Source: CBDBCU01 sp965243185 (lineage in GTDB: Bacteria > Chloroflexota > Dehalococcoidia > Lucifugimonadales > UBA3495). Taken from it: a stretch of DNA of 64,000 bases. The first letter of the stretch is position 1. Each line of letters begins with the position of its first letter. The notes beneath the pieces are model-generated. The model was not told where the DNA came from. It saw only the letters and a program-made list of their open reading frames with translations, and made no database searches. This document shows, piece by piece, positions 1 through 7,217 of this stretch. The stretch lies in NCBI GenBank assembly GCA_965243185.1, contig OZ251531.1, forward strand, positions 2,108,001 through 2,172,000, in the 5' to 3' direction. The position numbers and the translations under genes are program-made.

Positions 1-128
1 TGTATGATGCTGCGGCGGGGACGGTGGCGCCGCGGCGGGTCAGTTATGATATTGCAGATACTCAGGACAGGATGCGGCAAGCCGGCTTGCCGCCGGAATT
101 GATTGACCGGCTGAATTACGGGGTTTAG
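1..128 (+). CDS. C-terminal end of an unrecognised protein (5' end outside window)
   Basis: A reading frame open from the window edge (codons from base 3) runs 41 codons to a TAG at 126-128 and ends in ...RLNYGV. The 3' end is followed by a non-coding stretch and a tRNA promoter, so this is probably the true end of a gene. The visible residues are charged and soluble-looking with no motif I can assign. Product unknown; the call rests on the open frame and context only. Confidence 0.4.
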   Translation, partial: YDAAAGTVAPRRVSYDIADTQDRMRQAGLPPELIDRLNYGV

Positions 129-164
129 GCGGCAAGCCGGGAAAATCTCAATCCGGTCAATCTA

Positions 165-194
165 TTGACAAGGGCGGGAAAATATCGCTACTAT
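165..194 (+). promoter_or_regulatory. Promoter of the tRNA pair
   Basis: A perfect TTGACA (165-170) is followed after 18 bases by TACTAT (189-194), a sigma-70-like -35/-10 pair ending about 45 bases before the first tRNA. It would drive tRNA-Lys and tRNA-Leu and possibly read on towards the oppDF genes. Confidence 0.6.
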
Positions 195-239
195 GTTGCA
201 ACCTTTACGCTGACCGCAGTGGGGAGGACGATTTGCGGC

Positions 240-315
240 GGCCCGCTAGCTCAACTGGCAGAGCAACGGACTCTTAATCCGTAGGTTCTCGGTTCGACCC
301 CGAGGCGGGTCACCA
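240..315 (+). tRNA. tRNA-Lys (anticodon CTT)
   Basis: A full cloverleaf can be folded. The acceptor stem GGCCCGC pairs with GCGGGTC, the anticodon stem ACGGA/TCCGT encloses loop CTCTTAA (anticodon CTT at 34-36), and the T arm is CTCGG-TTCGACC-CCGAG. The 3' CCA is encoded (313-315). It reads lysine AAG codons and is followed 40 bases later by tRNA-Leu, probably in one transcript. Confidence 0.97.
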
Positions 316-355
316 AATCATTTCCAAGGAGATTAACCGGGGTCAAACTAACTCC

Positions 356-440
356 GGGGAAGTGTCGAAATTGGCAGACGAGCATGATTTAGGATCATGT
401 GCTGTAAAGCGTGGGAGTTCGAGTCTCCCCTTCCCCACCA
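356..440 (+). tRNA. tRNA-Leu (anticodon TAG)
   Basis: An 85-nt class II tRNA with acceptor GGGGAAG/CTTCCCC, anticodon stem CATGA/TCATG, loop TTTAGGA (anticodon TAG), a long variable arm and encoded CCA (438-440). It decodes CUA/CUN leucine codons and sits directly downstream of tRNA-Lys. Confidence 0.97.
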
Positions 441-550
441 TCGAGAACGAGGAAGTCATTTTCGACCGCAATACGGTTAGTTGCCCATAATACGCAAGCC
501 GGCCGGCGGCCGCCGTTAGCGGCGGAATCGGCCTGCCGGGGGGAGGCTCG

Positions 551-1609
551 GTGGCTACTCTGCTGGAAGTCAAAGACCTGCGAACCCACTTCTACACCTT
601 TGAGGGGGTGGTCAAGGCGGTGGACGGGGTTTCCTACGAAGTCGAGGAGGGGGAAACCCTGGGTCTGGTGGGAGAAAGCGGCTGCGGCAAAAGCGTCAGC
701 GCCCTGTCGCTGATGCGGCTCATTCCCGACCCGCCGGGGAAAATCGTGGAGGGGGAACTGCTCTTTGAGGGGGAGGACATCCTGAAAGTGGATATGGACG
801 ATATGCGCCGCATCCGGGGCGCCAAAATGTCCATGGTCTTTCAGGAGCCGATGACTTCCCTGAACCCGGTGCTGACCCTGGAGCGTCAGCTCAGTGAAAC
901 CCTGCAACTGCACAAGGGAATGAGCCGGGATCAGGCGCGCACGGAATCGGTGGACTTGCTGTCGCGGGTGGGTATTCCCGACCCGGAGCGGCGAGTGCGT
1001 CAGTATCCCCATCAGTTCAGCGGCGGGATGCGGCAGCGGGTGATGATTGCCATGGCCTTGAGCTGCAATCCCAAGCTGATTATCGCCGACGAGCCGACCA
1101 CCGCCCTGGATGTGACGATTCAAGCCCAGATTCTGGAGTTGATGAAAAACCTGACCAGCGAGTTCGGGGTGTCCTTAATCGTGATCACCCATAACCTGGG
1201 GGTAGTGGCCCGCTACGCCGACCGGATGAACATTATGTACGCCGGGAAAATCATCGAGCGGGGGACGGCCCGGGAAGTTTATAGCAATCCGCGCCATCCC
1301 TACACGGTGGGGCTGCTCAAGTCGGTGCCGCGGCTGGACTTGCCGCGGCGGGCCAAGCTGGATCCCATTGAGGGGCAGCCGCCGGACTTGATCAATGTGC
1401 CGCCGGGCTGCGCCTTCCGGGATCGCTGCCGCTGGGCGGTGGACAAGTGCGCCGTCGAAACTCCGCCTTTGATGCTGATGAACGAAGGCCACTGGGCGGC
1501 CTGCTGGCGTTCCGATGAACTGGGCCCGTCGGCGTTGGACTTTCTGGTGGATGACAGCGCCGCGGCTAATGGGGCCGGGGCCGCTGCGGAAACGGCGGCG
1601 GCCGAATAG
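551..1609 (+). CDS. oppD: Oligopeptide/dipeptide ABC transporter ATP-binding protein (OppD/DppD type)
   Basis: A 352-aa cytoplasmic ATPase that powers peptide or related solute import with a partner ATPase and membrane subunits not seen here. Walker A GESGCGKS lies at residues 41-48, the ABC signature FSGGMRQR near 156, and Walker B with ADEPT near 179. The C-terminal oligo-HPY region has the family's spaced cysteines (CAFRDRC...KCAVE). GTG at 551 is chosen because the nucleotide-binding domain starts immediately and GGGGGAGG precedes it. It is followed 43 bases later by its OppF-type partner. Substrate cannot be read from the ATPase alone; dipeptide, nickel and glutathione systems share this architecture. 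Confidence 0.93.
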   Translation: MATLLEVKDLRTHFYTFEGVVKAVDGVSYEVEEGETLGLVGESGCGKSVSALSLMRLIPDPPGKIVEGELLFEGEDILKVDMDDMRRIRGAKMSMVFQEPMTSLNPVLTLERQLSETLQLHKGMSRDQARTESVDLLSRVGIPDPERRVRQYPHQFSGGMRQRVMIAMALSCNPKLIIADEPTTALDVTIQAQILELMKNLTSEFGVSLIVITHNLGVVARYADRMNIMYAGKIIERGTAREVYSNPRHPYTVGLLKSVPRLDLPRRAKLDPIEGQPPDLINVPPGCAFRDRCRWAVDKCAVETPPLMLMNEGHWAACWRSDELGPSALDFLVDDSAAANGAGAAAETAAAE

Positions 1610-1652
1610 ACCGGCACAATCGGGGAAAACCCGCCGGGGAGAGGATTATAGT

Positions 1653-2705
1653 ATGACCACGATGACCCAAACCGGGACGCAGACCAACGGCACGGCCCAG
1701 ACCGGCGACATTCTGCTGGAGGTCAAGAATCTCAAGATGTATTTCCCGGTTACCGCGGGGATTATCTTTCAGCGCGCGGTGGCCCAAATCAAGGCGGTGG
1801 ACGATGTGAGTTTCTTTGTCCGCCGGGGGGAAACTTTGGGACTGGTGGGGGAAAGCGGCTGCGGCAAAACCACTACCGGCCGCTGCATCCTTCAGTTGTA
1901 CCGCCCCACCAGCGGGCAGGTGGTTTTTGACGGGCAAGAACTGACCGGGCTGTCCACCCGGAATATGCGGGTGATGCGGCGGCAGATGCAGGTGGTCTTT
2001 CAAGACCCCTACAGCTCGCTGAACCCCCGGATGACGGCGGGCAACATTATCGGGGAGCCGCTGATTGTCCACGGACTAGTCAACAGCAAAGAGGAGTACC
2101 GGGAGCGGGTAGCGGAATTGCTGCAAAATGTGGGGTTGAATCCCTATATGGCCGACCGGTTTCCCCACGAGTTCAGCGGCGGGCAGCGGCAGCGCATTGG
2201 CGTGGCCCGGGCCTTGTCGGTTGACCCCTCCTTTATCGTCTGCGACGAGCCGGTGTCGGCGCTGGATGTGTCGATTCAGGCGCAGGTCATCAACCTGCTG
2301 GAGGATTTGCAGGAGCGGTTCGACCTGACTTACCTGTTCATTGCCCACGACCTTTCAGTGGTGCGGCATATCAGCAACCGGGTGGCGGTGATGTATTTGG
2401 GCCACATGGTAGAGATTGCCGACCGCAACGAAATTTACCAGAACCCGCTGCATCCCTACACGCGGGCACTGCTGTCGGCGGTGCCGATTCCCGACCCGGT
2501 GATTGACGCGCAGCGGGAGCGCATCCTGCTGAGCGGCGAGGTGCCGTCGCCGTTGAACCCGCCGAGCGGCTGCGTGTTTCACCCGCGCTGCCCGGTGGTG
2601 ATGGATGATTGCCCGCAGGTGCTGCCGGAACTGCGGGAAGTGGAACCGGATCATTGGGCGGCCTGCATTCAGTCGCCGGGGTATGGCTCTTATAGCCGGG
2701 GTTAG
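1653..2705 (+). CDS. oppF: Oligopeptide/dipeptide ABC transporter ATP-binding protein (OppF/DppF type)
   Basis: A 350-aa second ATPase of the heterodimeric peptide-transporter motor. Walker A GESGCGKT is near residue 65, signature FSGGQRQR near 173, Walker B CDEPVSALD near 196, and the oligo-HPY cysteines (CVFHPRC...DDC) close the protein. The frame is open from 1515, but ATG 1653 follows GGGAGAGG and leaves the expected short Thr/Gln-rich leader, so the upstream extension overlapping oppD is rejected. It ends at the terminator at 2720-2751. No permease or binding-protein gene is adjacent, so the pair may serve distant membrane subunits. Confidence 0.92.
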   Translation: MTTMTQTGTQTNGTAQTGDILLEVKNLKMYFPVTAGIIFQRAVAQIKAVDDVSFFVRRGETLGLVGESGCGKTTTGRCILQLYRPTSGQVVFDGQELTGLSTRNMRVMRRQMQVVFQDPYSSLNPRMTAGNIIGEPLIVHGLVNSKEEYRERVAELLQNVGLNPYMADRFPHEFSGGQRQRIGVARALSVDPSFIVCDEPVSALDVSIQAQVINLLEDLQERFDLTYLFIAHDLSVVRHISNRVAVMYLGHMVEIADRNEIYQNPLHPYTRALLSAVPIPDPVIDAQRERILLSGEVPSPLNPPSGCVFHPRCPVVMDDCPQVLPELREVEPDHWAACIQSPGYGSYSRG

Positions 2706-2719
2706 TCAGGTACGGTTAG

Positions 2720-2751
2720 AGGGGCGGGTTCGGTTGAACCCGCCCCTTTTT
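2720..2751 (+). terminator. Rho-independent terminator after oppF
   Basis: A 12-bp perfect stem (AGGGGCGGGTTC/GAACCCGCCCCT) with a 4-base loop GGTT is followed by a run of five T. It begins 14 bases after the oppF stop and separates it from the convergent higA-like gene. Confidence 0.9.
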
Positions 2752-2756
2752 GTGTT

Positions 2757-3071
2757 TCAGGATTGGCGCGCTACGCCGGCTAAAGGTTGCACCGCTGCGG
2801 CAATTTGCTGGCCGGACTCGATTTCGGTCAAGCGCAATTCATAGCTCTTTTGCAGGTTCAGCCAGAACTGAGGCGTGGTGCCGAAGTAGCGGGACAGGCG
2901 CAGGGCGGTGTCGGCGGTGATGCCCTGTTGCTCTTTCAGGATGGCGGCAATTTGGTGGGTGGGTACGGACAAGGCTTTAGCCAAGGAGTTGGCCGACATA
3001 CCAAGTTCCTGCAACTCCTCGGCCAGTATCTCCCCGGGATGCACCGGGCGCATCCCGTTACGGATGGTCAT
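2757..3071 (-). CDS. higA: HigA/VapI-type antitoxin (XRE-family HTH)
   Basis: A 104-aa protein with the hallmark start (RPVHPGEIL.EEL..L) and a helix-turn-helix spanning roughly residues 20-75, ending in the conserved YFGTTPQFWLNLQ block. In HigBA modules this protein binds the toxin and represses the operon. ATG at 3071 is chosen over the longer open frame because AGGGAA sits 6 bases upstream. A higB toxin gene, normally directly upstream, is absent: only about 100 bp separate it from the transposon end at 3176. It is therefore a solitary antitoxin or autonomous regulator. Confidence 0.88.
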   Translation of the reverse strand: MTIRNGMRPVHPGEILAEELQELGMSANSLAKALSVPTHQIAAILKEQQGITADTALRLSRYFGTTPQFWLNLQKSYELRLTEIESGQQIAAAVQPLAGVARQS

Positions 3072-3082
3072 AGCAATTCCCT

Positions 3083-3105
3083 CTAGTGGTGATAGTTCCA
3101 TTATA
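3083..3105 (-). promoter_or_regulatory. -10 box and possible self-operator of the higA-like gene
   Basis: On the minus strand a perfect TATAAT (3105-3100) lies 28 bases before the start codon. Between them is a 13-base imperfect palindrome CTA-N7-TAG (3083-3095), a plausible site for autorepression by the HTH protein. No good -35 box is seen. Confidence 0.4.
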
Positions 3106-3175
3106 GCAGGTCGTACCAAGCCAAGCGCATACTGAAAAAAGGGCAAGGCGGTTTTATATGCGATTACCCGGCTTT

Positions 3176-3223
3176 GGTTCCGTTTGCTTTTAGGGCATTT
3201 TTGCTTTAGACGGATTTTACCGC
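3176..3223 (+). repeat. Left terminal inverted repeat of the transposon
   Basis: Matches the reverse complement of 8180-8227 in 47 of 48 positions. It contains the stop codon (3217-3219) of the transposase gene. The outside flank 3168-3175 is the left copy of target duplication CCGGCTTT. Confidence 0.93.
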
Positions 3224-4272
3224 CGCCGAGGGGCGATTTTAGGCACTCGCGCAACCCGGCTGGGCTTGCCATTTGTCGCCGCCCCCGACTTCGGCAATTT
3301 CCAATCTGCTTTAGGCTCCCGGCGGCGGACAGGCTTTCCCTGCTCTCTTTTCACCCGCTTTATTTCCGGGGCCGCTTTCAGTTCCGGCAACTCTCTGCGC
3401 TTCAACTGCCTAATCCCGCCCCGGCTTGCCACCACATCCTCCCATTCGGTAAAAGGGGCGTTCACCCGCGCCCGTTGCGCCGGCGTATCAAAGCCCAGCG
3501 ACTCGTGTTCCCGGAACAGGTTGTAGGTCAGCGTCCAACCATCCAGATACCTTTGCCCTGTTTCCAGACTATCCAAGCCTCGCAAGGTCTTTACCCGTTG
3601 CCGGTAAGTCCCTTGCAATCGCTCTGACCTGTTGTTGTTTATCTCCGCCCTTATGCCCTGGCTCTGGATATGCTGAATGTCCGGGAACTCCATTTCCATC
3701 GCCGCCGTGTAGGAACGCAGTTTGTCCGTCTTGATGGATTTAGGCGGTTCAGCGGCGGCCTTAATTGCCTTACCGATGACGATTTCCGCTTGCTTGGCGT
3801 TCCGCTCCTTGGCCAAGTGCGACGCCAGCACATAGCGGGTTTCCGAATCCATCACATTCCAGTTCCACATCTTTACCCCGCCCACATCCACCATCATCTC
3901 GTCCGCTACCCACTCCGGGCCGGTATGCGCCGGGTAGTTCGCCATCGCCGCTGTGGCCCGGTCGGTGTAATCCCTGACCCATTCGTACAGGGTGGCCTTG
4001 GAGGGTTCGGGAATGTCAAAGGCATCGGCCATCGCTTCCCCGATTTGCTTGTAAGACATCCCGGAGTAAAACAGCCGTATCGCCAGACCGATTTGTTCTG
4101 ACGGTACCCGGTGTCCCGGCGCCATCCCGTTGTGCCGGAATTTCTTATGGCAATCCCCGCAACGGTAACGCTGTTGCCCGGACTGCTTGCCGTTCTTGGC
4201 TACCCGGTCGCAACCGCAATGGGGGCAGGTTACGGTGATGGTCTCGGTGGTGGTCTTGGTGAACTCCGCCAT
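3217..4272 (-). CDS. Zn-ribbon DDE transposase (IS6/IS240-like)
   Basis: A 351-aa transposase. An N-terminal zinc ribbon has Cys16, Cys19, Cys38 and Cys41; an HTH follows at about 57-100; the catalytic core shows Asp124 (ADE), Asp183 (KTDK) and Glu217 (NNNRSER), with DD spacing 59 and DE spacing 34, as in IS6-type enzymes. A basic tail of about 80 residues extends beyond the usual core and ends RVPKIAPRRR, nearly the same ending as the unrelated protein at the other end of the element. The first six residues MAEFTK are also those of the preceding gene. Last gene of a four-gene operon, 9 bases after its neighbour. Family assignment is by motif; IS1595-like is an alternative. Confidence 0.85.
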   Translation of the reverse strand: MAEFTKTTTETITVTCPHCGCDRVAKNGKQSGQQRYRCGDCHKKFRHNGMAPGHRVPSEQIGLAIRLFYSGMSYKQIGEAMADAFDIPEPSKATLYEWVRDYTDRATAAMANYPAHTGPEWVADEMMVDVGGVKMWNWNVMDSETRYVLASHLAKERNAKQAEIVIGKAIKAAAEPPKSIKTDKLRSYTAAMEMEFPDIQHIQSQGIRAEINNNRSERLQGTYRQRVKTLRGLDSLETGQRYLDGWTLTYNLFREHESLGFDTPAQRARVNAPFTEWEDVVASRGGIRQLKRRELPELKAAPEIKRVKREQGKPVRRREPKADWKLPKSGAATNGKPSRVARVPKIAPRRR

Positions 4273-4281
4273 AAGTAAAAC

Positions 4282-4608
4282 CTACAGGAAACTTTTCACC
4301 AAGGCAATCAGAGCGACGAGGAATGCACCGGTAGCGATTATCTCACTCCGATTGTTCCGCAACCACTCCCAGTGCCGGCCTTCCCATTCAGCCATAAACC
4401 GATACCCTTCCGACGTCACGACGTACTGCTCCGTCAAAAGGCCATCGTTAAGGGCTATGGTCAATTCATACCCCCAATCCCCACCTTCAGAGAGCTGGGT
4501 CAGGGACATAATGGGGTTAACGGCGCAGAAATCGAGCAACCGATACAACCGGCTGCCAACATCCTTCGGATAATCCAACTTGTCCTCCTTCTTGGTGAAC
4601 TCTGCCAT
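4282..4608 (-). CDS. Small winged-helix-like protein with C-terminal membrane anchor (transposon cargo)
   Basis: A 108-aa protein of unknown role. Residues about 15-75 look like a winged helix (a predicted helical run, then GLLTEQYVVTSEGYRFMAEW resembling a wing), and residues about 90-107 form one hydrophobic segment (IIATGAFLVALIALVKSFL), suggesting a membrane-tethered DNA-binding or sensor protein. It starts MAEFTK exactly like the transposase downstream, with one synonymous difference across those codons. GGGGGAGAG precedes the ATG. It lies between the methyltransferase-HNH gene (8-base gap) and the transposase (9-base gap), so it is co-transcribed with transposition functions. Confidence 0.7.
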   Translation of the reverse strand: MAEFTKKEDKLDYPKDVGSRLYRLLDFCAVNPIMSLTQLSEGGDWGYELTIALNDGLLTEQYVVTSEGYRFMAEWEGRHWEWLRNNRSEIIATGAFLVALIALVKSFL

Positions 4609-4616
4609 CTCTCCCC

Positions 4617-6028
4617 CTAATCAGCGGAAACAGCAAAGCCGGCTTGCCTTGCCTGCTGTTCCAAATAGCCCCGCGCCCATTCCCGGGCAAAGCGTATCAC
4701 AATGCGCTGGTCAATGGGGGGGCTGCCATACCAATAGCCATCCCGCCGATTAGCCTGCCGCAATGCGGTAAGCGTCATCCGATTGCCCTTCCGCCCATTG
4801 CAAGGTCGGCACAGCACCGCCCGGTTGTCCAGGTCGTTATGCCCGCCCTCGGATTTGGGGTCAATGTGGTCAAGGTCAAAATGCCGGTCATCCCGATTGG
4901 GCGGCTCAAACCCACACCCCCAACATACCGCCCCCCATTGCCCAATCAGAATCTCCATCATCCGTTCCTTGCTGAATAACGGACGCCGTTCTTTGCCCCG
5001 CTCAATCTGTTGCAGGTAAGGGGCTGCTGGCTCGGCGTCATCGGTTCGGGGGGGGGGGGGACCGTTATCAGTTTGACTTGCTCCGGCCGCCAGATTTGCT
5101 TTTCCTGCCGCAGCCGGGAAACGACGATGCGGTGCGCTCCAGCCCACAAGTCCATCCCTACCCATTGCCGCCCCAACCGTTCCGCCGCTACCGGCGTGGT
5201 AGCGCATCCGCAAAAGGGGTCAAGCACCATATCGCCCTAGTTGCTGGACGCTCGGATTACCCGTTCAAGCAAGGCCAAGGGCTTCTGGGTAGGGTAGCCG
5301 GTTCGCTCATTGGCAAAGGCGTTGATGGCGTCAATGTCCCAAACATCGTGGCAATACCGCCCATCATCTTTGTAATACTTGTAGTCCTTACCCCCGATGG
5401 AGCGGATACGGTAAGCCCGGCCATCGGCGTCAATCTCCGTAAAGTGGTCGGTCTTTTCCTCCCGATACTCCTCGCGCTGGGCGTTGAACACGAAGGACTT
5501 GGACTTGGCGTAATACAACAAGGTCTCGTGTTTCCGGGAGAAATGCCTTTTGCTGGCCCCGCCGGTGTTGTAATGCCAGACAATCTCATTCCTGAAGTTG
5601 CCCCGCCCAAAGATAGCGTCCAGCAATGCCTTGGCGTAGGCGTGGGCAGTGTGGTCGATATGCAGGTAAAGACTGCCGGTGGGTTTGAGGATGCGATGAC
5701 ATTCCATCAGCCGCACCCCCAGCCAGCACAGGAACGCCGCCATATCTTGCCCGAAGGATTCCCGCGCCGCTTGGATGACCCACCACGCCTTGGGCCAATC
5801 GTCCTGGATGGCGTCAATCCATTCCGGCTGCACATCCGTATCCCACCGCCAGCGGTCGGTGAACTTGGCGCCGGACGCCAGACTGTTGGGGGTGGCGTGA
5901 AAATCCCGGCTTTTGTTAAACGGCGGGTCGGTGGCAATCAAGTCCACCGTTGCGCTGTTCAACCCTTGCAGGAAGGGCAGGTTGTCCCCCTGATACAGGG
6001 TGCGGTTCTCAAAGTTGGGGAGTGCCAT
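4617..6028 (-). pseudogene. Broken (or slippage-switched) DNA methyltransferase-HNH endonuclease fusion
   Basis: Homologue of the two intact fusions at 39.2-42.3 kb. Residues 1-263 (MALPNFENRTL..., TDPPF motif IV) run to a TAG at 5237-5239 where the intact copies have Pro in SSNPGD. The same frame then continues through motif I (DPFCGCATT) to a run of 13 C (minus strand; 5048-5060), beyond which the HNH part (CWGCGFEPP...HFDLDHIDPKSEGG...CRPCNGRKGNR) is in another frame. Two lesions are thus needed to abolish the fusion. The homopolymer could be slippery or mis-sequenced; the amber is not explained that way. Third gene from the right in the transposon operon, 22 bases after the Bro-N gene. 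Confidence 0.8.
5048..5060. repeat. 13-base G/C homopolymer inside the methyltransferase-HNH linker
   Basis: Thirteen consecutive G on the plus strand fall exactly at the junction between methyltransferase and HNH domains, where the reading frame changes. Tracts this long are prone to replication slippage and sequencing error. Confidence 0.85.
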
Positions 6029-6050
6029 CGCTTGCTACCCCTTCACAAGG

Positions 6051-6917
6051 TCAGGACTTCAGCCGGCGTTGGTCGCCTTTATCCGGCAAGTGATTAGTGC
6101 GCGAGACCACGCGTTGGTTCGTTTCCTTCTCCAAGTTCTGCCGGGCTCCGCCGGCAATTTTACCGCCCGCCGTGGCGGCGGTTTTGTTCTGGTGGAAACC
6201 TTGAGCGTCATTGGCGACCGCGATATTGACCGTGGACTTCTCACCCAAAGCAGTGAAAAGAAGTTCCACGTCAGTCATGTGGTCACGCAAGTTATGGGAC
6301 TTCTTCAACCCTTTGTAACTCTGGTGGGGCGCAACACCCAACCCAAAGGTTTCCTCGTGGATGACATTGGTCAGGACACCGTACTCCTTTCCCTCCACCC
6401 CGCGCTGGGCCCATTCGCCGGTCAACTCGTTCCTGACCAGAATGGAGCGCACCCGCGATTGTATCCACTCGTCAGAATACCCCCGAATTTTGTAATCCAT
6501 CACCGCCCGCTTGATGGCGATGTCGGGGTTCTGGAACTCCAGTATCCGCTCGTAGCCGACCTTCGCCAACCACCGCTTAAAGGGTTCGGCTTTCTTCGAG
6601 GGAATCGACTGGACAATCCGAAACACGGTCTCGGTGTCAGCCGCGTCGGTAAGACGCTCTTTCCCGTCCGGGGTGGGCATTTTCAACTGTACGATTTTTT
6701 CGTACAGTTCATCACCGGTCTCTTCTTTGACCAGCCGGACTTTCAGGTCGCTCCAATACCGGCGAGGGGAAGGCGTTTCCACTATCGCCCGGATGACATC
6801 CACCATCGAGAGGTGCCATTCGTTATTATGGAGAACCTTGCGGATTTCCTTCCCCTTGAACGCGTTGATTTCGAGCTGGCCTTCCGCAACGACCGGCAGA
6901 TGGCTGTCGTTAGCCAT
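6051..6917 (-). CDS. Bro-N / DNA-damage-inducible (DinD-like) protein, transposon cargo
   Basis: A 288-aa protein. Residues about 10-100 match the Bro-N fold of phage antirepressors (LEINAFKGKEIRKVLHNNEWHLSMVDVIRAI..., then YWSDLKVRL), followed by a DinD-type helical region (WLAKVGYERILEFQNPDIAIKRAVMDYKIRGYSDEWIQSR). Bro-N proteins bind DNA and often act as antirepressors or stress regulators; DinD inhibits RecA filaments. ATG 6917 is chosen because GGAGGAAG precedes it; a longer open frame reaches 7010. First gene of the leftward transposon operon. A role in controlling the element's own expression is inference. Confidence 0.82.
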   Translation of the reverse strand: MANDSHLPVVAEGQLEINAFKGKEIRKVLHNNEWHLSMVDVIRAIVETPSPRRYWSDLKVRLVKEETGDELYEKIVQLKMPTPDGKERLTDAADTETVFRIVQSIPSKKAEPFKRWLAKVGYERILEFQNPDIAIKRAVMDYKIRGYSDEWIQSRVRSILVRNELTGEWAQRGVEGKEYGVLTNVIHEETFGLGVAPHQSYKGLKKSHNLRDHMTDVELLFTALGEKSTVNIAVANDAQGFHQNKTAATAGGKIAGGARQNLEKETNQRVVSRTNHLPDKGDQRRLKS

Positions 6918-7089
6918 AACTTCCTCCGATAAAGTTAAAATCCCCGGCAGGATGGTATGAGCATCCGACCGGGGACTCCCTTGACGGGCAATCTGCGGTG
7001 TCAATCTCATACCTTGACGCTGACAGGATAAAGCCTAACCGCTGCCGTGTCAAGCGCATTGGGCAAATTTGGAAAATGCCGTAAAAGGA

Positions 7090-7116
7090 TTGACAAGGCT
7101 TTGCCGATAGTATAAT
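7090..7116 (+). promoter_or_regulatory. Promoter of the rightward transposon gene
   Basis: Consensus TTGACA (7090-7095) and TATAAT (7111-7116) are separated by 15 bases, slightly short of optimum. They lie just upstream of the leader RNA that precedes the HEPN-like gene. The same order of promoter, leader and gene is found at 43.05-43.17 kb. Confidence 0.65.
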
Positions 7117-7123
7117 CTAGGTC

Positions 7124-7196
7124 TGTCTGGAGCAGTCAGACATCCTACAGGCCGCAAGGCATTGCCCGGCGGGTGATTGCTCCACTTGCCGGGCAA
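7124..7196 (+). promoter_or_regulatory. Conserved 5' leader with GC-rich hairpin (copy 1)
   Basis: About 73 nt that closely match the leader of the gene at 42843-43046. Both start TGTCTGGAGCA, contain GGCCG-AAGGCATTGCCCGGC and finish GCCGGGCAA. The conserved blocks form a hairpin (ATTGCCCGGC/GCCGGGCAAT, 10 bp). In both places the hairpin ends about 20 bases before the start codon, so it probably acts on the mRNA near the ribosome binding site. Confidence 0.6.
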
Positions 7197-7217
7197 TTAA
7201 CTTTGTTGAGGTGACCG

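Noticed and set aside
1515..1652. Upstream start for oppF overlapping oppD
   Set aside because: The extra residues are out-of-frame oppD sequence, and ATG 1653 has a proper ribosome site.
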